Shown here in pieces: positions 51,178 through 57,832 of a stretch of 64,000 nt of DNA (positions are counted from its first letter, which is position 1; each line of letters starts with the position of its first letter). The DNA comes from Phycisphaerae bacterium (lineage in GTDB: Bacteria; Planctomycetota; Phycisphaerae; UBA1845; Fen-1342). The notes below the pieces were generated by a model that had not been told where the DNA came from, ran no database searches, and saw only the letters and a list, made by a program, of their open reading frames with translations. The position numbers were made by a program, and so were the translations under genes. Location: the NCBI GenBank assembly GCA_028277645.1, contig JANQFV010000021.1, positions 22,398 through 86,397 on the forward strand, written 5' to 3'.

Positions 51178-53115
51178 ATGGATCTCTTCGCCGAACAACG
51201 CGAAGCGGCGCTGCAGGCGGTGCATCCCCTAGCAGTGCGCCTGCGTCCCCGCACACTTGATGAATTCGTCGGGCAGGAGCACTTCGCCGGTTCCGGCCGG
51301 CAGCTACGCCGGATGTTGGAGGCGGACCGGCTGACCAGCGCAATCCTGTACGGGCCGCCCGGCTGTGGCAAGACGACGCTGGCGCGGCTCATCGCGGGGC
51401 ACACGCAGGCGGAGTTTGTGCAGTTGCACGCGGCCGAAGCCGGCGTCAAGGATGTGCGGCAGGTGATCGATGCGGCGCGCGAGCGGCTGCTCGGCGGTCA
51501 GCGCACGGTCTTGTTCCTCGACGAGATTCACCGTTTCAATCGCGCCCAGCAGGATGTGCTGCTCAAGGATGTCGAAGAGGGCGTGCTGATCCTGATCGGC
51601 GCGACGACGGAGAACCCGTTCTTCACGGTCAATAGCCCGCTGATTTCGCGCAGCCAGATCTTTGAGTTCAAGCCGCTCACGCCGGAGGAGATCGAGGTGC
51701 TGCTGCGTCGAGCGCTGGCGGATACAGAGCGCGGATTGGGTAAGCTCAATGTAACGTGTGATAACGATGCGCTGCGCTTCTTCGCCGAACGGGCGGACGG
51801 CGACGCTCGTCGGGCGCTGAACGCGCTGGAGGTAGCGGCGTTGTCGCAGCGTGTAGCTCAGCCGCCCTCGGCTGAGAATTTTGCTCAACCGTCCTCGGTT
51901 GAGCACTCAGCCAAGCCGGCAAGACTCAGGTATTGCCGTAACCTCCCCCACATTCACCCCAACGGCCGGCCAGTATTCATCACGTTTTGTACAGCAAACC
52001 GTTGGATTCTGCCGGAGCCGGTGCGTGGTGCGGTGCTGGAGCACTGCCTGCACGATCACGGGAAGAAGCTGTTCGTACACGGCGTCGTTGTGATGCCCGA
52101 CCACGTTCACATGGTGTGTACTCCTCTCGAAGATGGTCAGGGTCAACCGTACGGGTTGGCGGAACTGCTGAACGGGATCAAGGGGGCGTCGGCGCACACG
52201 GTCAATCGACTGCTCAAGCGACGAGGTTCTGTCTGGCAACCGGAGTCGTTCGATCGCGTACTGCGTACGGATGAGAAGATGGAGGAGAAGGTCGCGTATC
52301 TTTGCGCGAATCCGGTGCGCAAAGGGTTGGTGGCTGACGAGGAAAAGTACCCGTGGATCTGGCGCGAGTGGATTGAAGGGACGCAGATGCGAGGGGGGGA
52401 GAGTGGTGAACAGGGGAGTGCTCAGTCGGGGGCGACTGAGCCGGGTTCTCAGCCGAGGGCGGCTGAGCTCCATATTTCGCTCGAGGTGGCCGCCGAGTCG
52501 ATGCAGCTCAAAGCTGTTCCGTACGACGCGTCCGGTGACGCGCACTACGACATCGCGTCGGCGTTTATCAAATCGATGCGCGGCAGCGACCCGGACGCGA
52601 CACTCTACTGGCTGGCCCGGATGCTCGAGGGTGGCGAGGACCCACGCTTTATTGCCAGGCGCATTGCGATCGCTGCGTCAGAGGACGTGGGCAATGCCGA
52701 CCCGCAGGCAGCCATGCTGGCGGCGGCGGCTATCCAGATCACGCAGACCGTCGGCCTGCCCGAGTGCGAGTACGCGCTCGCGCAAGCCGCCGTGTACAAC
52801 GCCCTGGCGCCGAAATCGAACGCCGTGACAAAGGCCATCGCTGCGGCCAAACTGGACGTCCGCGCCGGCGTGACATTGCCAGTCCCCGAGCATCTGCGCG
52901 ACGCGAGCTATCGCGGCGCGGCCCGGCTCGGTCACGGGCAGGATTATCAGTACCCGCACGACGATCCGTCGGGATACGTAACCCAGGACTATCTAGGCAC
53001 GGCCAAATCCTATTACAATCCAACGCAGCGAGGTGTCGAGGGGCAACTGGCGGCGGCTTGGCGCGCGCTACGCCAGCGTCATGCTCAAGGGCCTGTGGAC
53101 GAACAGAAGACCTGA
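51178..53115 (+). CDS. rarA: RarA (MgsA) replication-associated ATPase interrupted in frame by a RAYT transposase domain
   Basis: 645 residues. Residues 1-224 are the RarA AAA+ ATPase, which acts at stalled forks and single-strand gaps: Walker A GPPGCGKTTLAR (59-70), Walker B VLFLDEIHRFN (111-121), sensor GATTENP (141-147), arginine-finger helix DGDARRALNALEVAAL. Residues 432-645 are the RarA C-terminal domain (HISLEVAAESMQLKAVPYDASGDAHYDIASAFIKS, then DPRFIARR and APKSNAVTKAIAAAK). Without the middle the protein would be about 439 residues, close to the 447 of E. coli RarA. Residues 225-431 are an insert, a REP-associated tyrosine transposase between two hairpin pairs, and the frame stays open throughout. 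The start is ATG at 51178, with no strong Shine-Dalgarno. It is the first gene of a cluster with the folate enzyme and nadB. Confidence 0.92.
   Translation: MDLFAEQREAALQAVHPLAVRLRPRTLDEFVGQEHFAGSGRQLRRMLEADRLTSAILYGPPGCGKTTLARLIAGHTQAEFVQLHAAEAGVKDVRQVIDAARERLLGGQRTVLFLDEIHRFNRAQQDVLLKDVEEGVLILIGATTENPFFTVNSPLISRSQIFEFKPLTPEEIEVLLRRALADTERGLGKLNVTCDNDALRFFAERADGDARRALNALEVAALSQRVAQPPSAENFAQPSSVEHSAKPARLRYCRNLPHIHPNGRPVFITFCTANRWILPEPVRGAVLEHCLHDHGKKLFVHGVVVMPDHVHMVCTPLEDGQGQPYGLAELLNGIKGASAHTVNRLLKRRGSVWQPESFDRVLRTDEKMEEKVAYLCANPVRKGLVADEEKYPWIWREWIEGTQMRGGESGEQGSAQSGATEPGSQPRAAELHISLEVAAESMQLKAVPYDASGDAHYDIASAFIKSMRGSDPDATLYWLARMLEGGEDPRFIARRIAIAASEDVGNADPQAAMLAAAAIQITQTVGLPECEYALAQAAVYNALAPKSNAVTKAIAAAKLDVRAGVTLPVPEHLRDASYRGAARLGHGQDYQYPHDDPSGYVTQDYLGTAKSYYNPTQRGVEGQLAAAWRALRQRHAQGPVDEQKT
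51857..51904. repeat. REP hairpin pair, left of RAYT
   Basis: Hairpin L1: CTCAGCCG-CCCT-CGGCTGAG, 51857-51876, perfect 8-bp stem. Hairpin L2: GCTCAACCG-TCCT-CGGTTGAGC, 51883-51904, perfect 9-bp stem. Both are translated (VAQPPSAE, AQPSSVEHS). Confidence 0.93.
52420..52467. repeat. REP hairpin pair, right of RAYT
   Basis: Hairpin R1: GCTCAGTCG-GGGG-CGACTGAGC, 52420-52441, perfect 9-bp stem. Hairpin R2: CTCAGCCG-AGGG-CGGCTGAG, 52448-52467, perfect 8-bp stem and the exact reverse complement of L1. The pair is thus inverted relative to the left one. Confidence 0.93.
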
Positions 53116-53117
53116 TC

Positions 53118-53687
53118 GTGCAGAAGAAAGCACTACGCCAAAGTCTCCGCGACCAACTTTCGGCGATTCCGCCGGGCGCCCTGCAGCAACGCAGTGCTGC
53201 TGCGTGTCGCCTGCTGTGTGCGCAGCGAGAGTACCAGCGGGCCGAGATCATCATGCTGTTTCTCTCGACGGCGACCGAAGTCGACAGCCAGCAACTCGCG
53301 CTGACTGCCTGGAGCGATGCGAAGCGCGTGTTGGCTCCGCGCGTGAGCTGGGACCAGCGTCGGATGTTGCCGATCGAGATCAAGTCGTTGGGCAGCGATG
53401 TCGACGAGGGCTACATGGGTATTCGCGAGCCCATCGAGGGACTCCCGGTGCCCGTGTTCGAGATCGATCTGGTGGTCGTCCCCGGCCTGGGCTTCGACGG
53501 CATCGGCAACCGGCTCGGCCGCGGCCGCGGCTTCTACGACCGCTTTCTGTCACACCCGGATTACAGGGGTGTATCCTGCGGCCTCGCGCTTGAAGAGCAG
53601 TTCGTCGATTCGATTCCGACCGGACTGCACGACAAGCGGATTGACATGCTCGTGACCGATCAGCAGGTTCGCCGATTCAAGCGCTAG
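53118..53687 (+). CDS. 5-formyltetrahydrofolate cyclo-ligase
   Basis: Converts 5-formyl-THF to 5,10-methenyl-THF with ATP, clearing a dead-end folate. 189 residues from a GTG at 53118, just 2 nt after the rarA stop. It shows the N-terminal KKALRQSLRDQLSAI, MLFLSTATEVDSQQL, LPIEIKSLGSDVDEGYMGIREP, and the nucleotide-binding VVVPGLGFDGIGNRLGRGRGFYDRFL. The size is normal. It is cytoplasmic. It is probably co-transcribed with rarA and nadB (13 bp gap), so any effect of the RAYT insert on rarA could also affect these. Confidence 0.93.
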   Translation: MQKKALRQSLRDQLSAIPPGALQQRSAAACRLLCAQREYQRAEIIMLFLSTATEVDSQQLALTAWSDAKRVLAPRVSWDQRRMLPIEIKSLGSDVDEGYMGIREPIEGLPVPVFEIDLVVVPGLGFDGIGNRLGRGRGFYDRFLSHPDYRGVSCGLALEEQFVDSIPTGLHDKRIDMLVTDQQVRRFKR

Positions 53688-53700
53688 GATCTGTTTCGAA

Positions 53701-55344
53701 ATGAGCACCGCCATCGGCCGCCGCCGTTATCTGACGAATTTCGAACCTCACCGCGTTCCGCACCTGTTTACGGACACGCTCGTCATCGGCTCCGGTGGTG
53801 CCGGCTTGCAGGCGGCGCTGGCTGCCGCGGAGCATGGCGATGTGCTGGTCGTCACCAAGGACGCGATGGAGCACTCGGCGACGGCGTGGGCGCAGGGCGG
53901 CATCGCGGCCGCGCTGTTCCCAGGTGATTCCCCCGAACAACACGCCGAAGACACGCTGCGTGTTGCGTACGGCCTGGGGCATCGCAAACTGATCGCGGAC
54001 GTCATGGCGGTGGCACCCAAACTGATCCGCAGCTTGGAGGATTTGGGGGCGAAGTTCGATTATCGCGGGGCGGATCTGGCTGCCGGTCGGGAGGGCGGTC
54101 ATACGCAGTCGCGCATCATCCACAGCCAGGACGAAACCGGCAAGGAAGTGATGCGCGTACTGATCGATCGTGTGCGGGCACACCCGCGTATTCGCGTGTT
54201 TGAAGAGTGTTTCGCGATTGATTTGCTCACGCACGAGGGACGCAACGTCGGCGCCGTGACACACCATGACAAGTATGGCCACCAGATGTTCTGGGCCACG
54301 ACGACCGTGCTCGCCACCGGCGGCTGCGGCTGCATCTACCGCGAGTCGACCAACCCGCGCGTTGTGACGGGCGACGGGTTGGCGATGGCCCTGCGGGCCG
54401 GTGCTGTGCTGCGCGACATGGAGATGATCCAGTTTCACCCTACGGTGCTTTATGTTGCGGGCGCGGCGCGCACGTTGTTGAGCGAGGCCGTGCGCGGCGA
54501 TGGCGCATACTTGGTGAATCGCAAGGGTGAGCGTTTCATGCCGCGTTACGACGAGCGGGGTGAACTGGCGCCACGCGACGTCGTCAGCCGCGCAATTACG
54601 GCGGAGATGCGCCGCGAGAATACGTCCTGCGTCTATCTCGATATGCGGCATTTCAAGCCAGGGCGTTTTGCGGAGCGTTTCCCCAATCTCGACCGCCTCT
54701 GTCAGGACTTCGATCTGCACGCGGAGCGCGACCTGATCCCCGTGCGTCCCAGCGCGCACTACACCGTCGGCGGCATCGTCGTAGATGAGAACGCGGAGAC
54801 ACCGCTCCCGGGTCTGCTGGCGTGTGGTGAAGTAGCTTCGACCGGGCTGCACGGCGCGAATCGGCTCGCGAGCAACTCGCTGCTCGAGAGTCTGGTCCTG
54901 GGTTGGCGCGCCGGCGGACGGGCAGCGGAGCGCGCTCGCAACGGCAATCGTTTCGACCGACCGTTGCCGATCAGTCATCTCCTGCCACCGTCGCCGCGGA
55001 CGGCGCTGGACATCGTCGATGTGGCGAACAGTCTGCGGAGTGTGATGTCGCGTAACGTCGCGGTCGAGCGCGTCAGCGATCGTCTCCAGGAGACGCTCGA
55101 AATCATTGACTTCTGGGCCCGTTACGTGATGGACAAGGTGTTCGTCGATCCGTCCGCGTGGGAGACGCAGAACATGCTCACGGTCGCGCACTGTGTGACG
55201 CAGGGCGCATTCACGCGCTGCGAGTCCCGCGGCGTACACTTCCGAACCGATTTCCCCGATGCCGCCGATCAGTGGCAGCGCCACGTCGATCTTGTACGTG
55301 CCGAGGGCAACGTTCAGGTGTCCACGAGCGCCGTCGCGAACTAG
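53701..55344 (+). CDS. nadB: L-aspartate oxidase
   Basis: An FAD enzyme that oxidises aspartate to iminoaspartate for NAD synthesis. The 547 residues contain the FAD-binding TLVIGSGGAGLQAALAA, the substrate-loop HSATAWAQGGIAAAL, REGGHTQSRIIH, TGGCGCIYRESTNP, QFHPTVLY and the LHGANRLASNSLLESLV motif near the FAD isoalloxazine, then a C-terminal helical domain (VANSLRSVMSRNVAVER). Length and motifs fit NadB rather than succinate dehydrogenase or fumarate reductase. NadA and NadC are not in the window. Confidence 0.95.
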   Translation: MSTAIGRRRYLTNFEPHRVPHLFTDTLVIGSGGAGLQAALAAAEHGDVLVVTKDAMEHSATAWAQGGIAAALFPGDSPEQHAEDTLRVAYGLGHRKLIADVMAVAPKLIRSLEDLGAKFDYRGADLAAGREGGHTQSRIIHSQDETGKEVMRVLIDRVRAHPRIRVFEECFAIDLLTHEGRNVGAVTHHDKYGHQMFWATTTVLATGGCGCIYRESTNPRVVTGDGLAMALRAGAVLRDMEMIQFHPTVLYVAGAARTLLSEAVRGDGAYLVNRKGERFMPRYDERGELAPRDVVSRAITAEMRRENTSCVYLDMRHFKPGRFAERFPNLDRLCQDFDLHAERDLIPVRPSAHYTVGGIVVDENAETPLPGLLACGEVASTGLHGANRLASNSLLESLVLGWRAGGRAAERARNGNRFDRPLPISHLLPPSPRTALDIVDVANSLRSVMSRNVAVERVSDRLQETLEIIDFWARYVMDKVFVDPSAWETQNMLTVAHCVTQGAFTRCESRGVHFRTDFPDAADQWQRHVDLVRAEGNVQVSTSAVAN

Positions 55345-55357
55345 TGTAGCGCTCTCC

Positions 55358-55455
55358 CGTCATTCCGACGAAGCGAAGCACCCGAGGAATCTACGCGCGA
55401 ATTCGAGCATCGTTCCACCTCGGAGTCAGATCCCTCGGCTGCGCTCGGGATGACG
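55358..55455. repeat. Palindromic element, family CGTCATTCCGA (copy 3)
   Basis: Ends CGTCATTCCGA (55358-55368) and CTCGGGATGACG (ending 55455), with CCGAGGAATCT and AGATCCCTCGG inside. It lies between nadB and the convergent MFS gene and may serve as a terminator for either. Confidence 0.8.
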
Positions 55456-55476
55456 AGACACGCTATCAGTGAGCGG

Positions 55477-56676
55477 TCAATCCGGTGGCAACGTCACGCT
55501 CGAATCATCAGCTTCATGGTGCCGTACGCGCACCGTCGCCAGCAGCATACCCGCCAGCGCCGCGACGCTCGCCGCCGTGACATATGGCGCGCCGAGGCCG
55601 ATACCGCTGATGGCGACACCCGCCAGCCCGGCACCCAACGCGCGCCCAAGCGCTGTGGCGGATTGGTGGTATCCAAGCAACGCTCCCTGGCGCGTGTGAT
55701 CGACGCAGTGCGAGACCAGCGCTGTGACGGTGGGCATGCACAGCGACACGCCGGCGCCGAGCACCGCCATGGCGGTGATAACTCCCCACGCGGCCGGCGC
55801 TGTCGCGATCCAGAGCGTGCAGGTTACCGTCAGCGCGAGGCCGACCAGCGCGAGTGGACGATCTCCGACACGCGGCGAGAGCGTCCGCACGACGCCACCC
55901 TGCACGATCGTGCCAATCAGTCCGAAGAACGCGAACGCGTACCCGGTTTGCGCCTCGGTGAAAGCATAGCGTCGATCGGCCAGCAGTCCGAACGAGGCGG
56001 TCACCTGCGCCAATGCCAGCGTCATCAGGAAAGTGACCGCAAGCAGGATCCCGACGTTCGGCTCGCGGAGCAGCTTGTTTTGCGGTGCCGTTCTGTCAGT
56101 TGCTGTGTGCGCTTGCGAGTTAGCACTCCGTGCCGGAATGAAACTCAGCGCGACGATCACGGCGATGCCCTGAATGACTGCACCTGCCCAGCCGACAGCG
56201 GCGTGGCCGCCCAGCCGGGTTACCTCGCCGCCTATCAGCGGACCGAGGATCATTGACACGCCAAATGCTGCTCCGACGAGCCCCATGCCCGCGCCACGCC
56301 GTCGCGCGTCAGTATGATCCGCCACAACGGCTGCGGATAGTGCCGCCTGCGCACCGAAGATGCCGGTAATGGCCCGGCTCGCTGCGAGCCAGCCGACGTT
56401 CGGCGCGAGCGCCCAAGCCACGGATCCCATCATGGTTCCGAGGCTAGAAAGCGCTACGAGCGGTCTGCGGCCGAACCGGTCGGATAGTCGTCCGAACACA
56501 GGATTCAAGAAGACCTTCGGTCCGCCTTGCAGCATGAACAGCAAGCCAACGTACATCCCCGTCCGTTCCGGCGACGCGCCCAGCTCCTCGCAGTAGAAGT
56601 TCATCACCGGAAAAACTGACCAGAGAACCAGCCCCTCGCAGAAGACAATGACAGCGGCAGCGATGATGGGAGACAT
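55477..56676 (-). CDS. MFS transporter (drug/H+ antiporter-like)
   Basis: 399 residues, about twelve membrane segments. The MFS loop motif appears as VFGRLSDRFGRRPLVALSSLG, and a motif-C-like stretch is present in GLVGAAFGVSMILGPLIGG. Both resemble the tetracycline/multidrug efflux DHA1 group. It starts at 56676 and lies 40 bp after the TrkA-type gene on the same strand, so it may be co-transcribed with it and gatB. The substrate is unknown. Confidence 0.87.
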   Translation of the reverse strand: MSPIIAAAVIVFCEGLVLWSVFPVMNFYCEELGASPERTGMYVGLLFMLQGGPKVFLNPVFGRLSDRFGRRPLVALSSLGTMMGSVAWALAPNVGWLAASRAITGIFGAQAALSAAVVADHTDARRRGAGMGLVGAAFGVSMILGPLIGGEVTRLGGHAAVGWAGAVIQGIAVIVALSFIPARSANSQAHTATDRTAPQNKLLREPNVGILLAVTFLMTLALAQVTASFGLLADRRYAFTEAQTGYAFAFFGLIGTIVQGGVVRTLSPRVGDRPLALVGLALTVTCTLWIATAPAAWGVITAMAVLGAGVSLCMPTVTALVSHCVDHTRQGALLGYHQSATALGRALGAGLAGVAISGIGLGAPYVTAASVAALAGMLLATVRVRHHEADDSSVTLPPD

Positions 56677-56716
56677 AGCGCGCAGAGGGATTCGAGGGTG
56701 AGGGTTCGACGCTTCT

Positions 56717-57796
56717 TCACGCCGGGGTGGCTAGTTCTCGCAGGGATTCCAGGGTCTCGTAGGGGCCTTGTACGATCAGCTCGTCGTTCGGTTGGAGCTG
56801 CACGTCCGGCGGTGGCATGAGGTGCGTCGTGCCGGACGCGTCACGTCGCTCGACAATGCCTACGCCGTGGGCGCTCATGATCTCGGACACCGTCTTCTGA
56901 CACAGCGGCCCGCCGGCGCGGACGTACCAGCGTTGCATCACGATCAGGCGACCATTGATCACGTGGCTGTTGACGATGGACGGCTCGACGGCGGACATCA
57001 CAAATGTCGGCGCCGAGATGGCGGACTGCGACATCGCAATCTTGATGCCGAAGCCCTCGCGGATCTTGTCGGCCATGTTCTGATCGAACATGCGCAGCAC
57101 AAGATTGACGCTCGGGTTCAGCTTGCGGGCGTCGAGCGCGATCTCCAGATTGCCAAGATCGTCGTTCGTCGCGATGATCACACTCTTGGCCTTGGCGACA
57201 TTAGCCTCTTCCAACAGCGTCTCACGCCGGGCGTCGCCGATGAACAGCGGCGCACCGGAACGGCGGACCTCCTCGGCAAACTCGTTGTCCGGCTTCCGCT
57301 CGATGACGACCACGGCTTCGCCGAGCTGCTGCAGCAGCCGGAACGTGCGAATACCCAGTTTCCCCAGCCCGACGAGGATCACGTGATTGGTTAATGACGC
57401 AGCCATGATCTTGCACCAGGTTCGTTCGTTACGTTTGCGATCGCGGAGCATCAGCGCGAACTCCACGATCCCCTCAATGACGACGATTAGCCCCAAGACC
57501 GGCACAACGAAGTACAGCACCCGCAGCACGGCCGAGTCGGGAAATTCCGCCGGCGGCTCACCAAATGCGAGTGCCCACGTGTAGAAGACCGCTTTCGCGA
57601 ATGAGTGTTGCGTCTCCGGCTGGAATAGCCAGAAGCAGACGCCACCCGCCAGCACGAGCGCCGCCATCAACAGTAATCGCATGCGGAAGCGCGCAAACAC
57701 GACGCGGACAAAGCACCACTCGCGCCACGCGCGCGACAGCGCGGGGTGCCGCCGGCTGCTGGGCAGCCGTAATTCGTCAAGTTCGCTAACGTGCAT
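56717..57796 (-). CDS. Membrane protein with TrkA-type RCK domains (K+ channel-like)
   Basis: 359 residues. Two N-terminal membrane segments (LLLMAALVLAGGVCFWLF and VLYFVVPVLGLIVVIEGIVEF) flank a short loop, as in two-helix potassium channels. They are followed by an RCK/TrkA-N Rossmann domain (VILVGLGKLGIRTFRLLQQLGEAVVVIERK, VIIATNDDLGNLEIALDARKL) and a TrkA-C-like domain. The pore loop reads FYTWALAFGEPP and lacks the TVGYG selectivity filter, so ordinary K+ selectivity is not expected. It could be a regulator, a differently selective channel, or an NAD(H)-sensing membrane protein. It begins 36 bp after gatB on the same strand. Confidence 0.82.
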   Translation of the reverse strand: MHVSELDELRLPSSRRHPALSRAWREWCFVRVVFARFRMRLLLMAALVLAGGVCFWLFQPETQHSFAKAVFYTWALAFGEPPAEFPDSAVLRVLYFVVPVLGLIVVIEGIVEFALMLRDRKRNERTWCKIMAASLTNHVILVGLGKLGIRTFRLLQQLGEAVVVIERKPDNEFAEEVRRSGAPLFIGDARRETLLEEANVAKAKSVIIATNDDLGNLEIALDARKLNPSVNLVLRMFDQNMADKIREGFGIKIAMSQSAISAPTFVMSAVEPSIVNSHVINGRLIVMQRWYVRAGGPLCQKTVSEIMSAHGVGIVERRDASGTTHLMPPPDVQLQPNDELIVQGPYETLESLRELATPA

Positions 57797-57832
57797 TGTC
57801 GTGGCCCAGCGTCCCGCAAAGGTCAGGCGGCG

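Larger units (their letters stand above)
51850..52467 (+). mobile_element. REP-associated tyrosine transposase (RAYT) unit with flanking REP hairpins, nested in rarA
   Basis: The insert codes residues 225-430 of the chimera. The domain at about 250-402 has the Y1 transposase features: RNLPHIHPNGRPVFITFCTA (family start), the HUH motif MPDHVHMV (His309, His311), and LCANPVRKGLV preceded by Tyr374, the candidate catalytic tyrosine. It is flanked by hairpins 51857-51876 and 51883-51904 (left) and 52420-52441 and 52448-52467 (right). No independent start codon is obvious; ATG codons in frame (for example in VVMPDHVHM) are too late. The same strand and frame as rarA are used. Confidence 0.9.

Noticed and set aside
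51850-52467. An intein or self-splicing element inside rarA
   Set aside because: There is no intein splice motif (Cys/Ser start, HN end) and the domain matches a Y1 transposase with REP ends.
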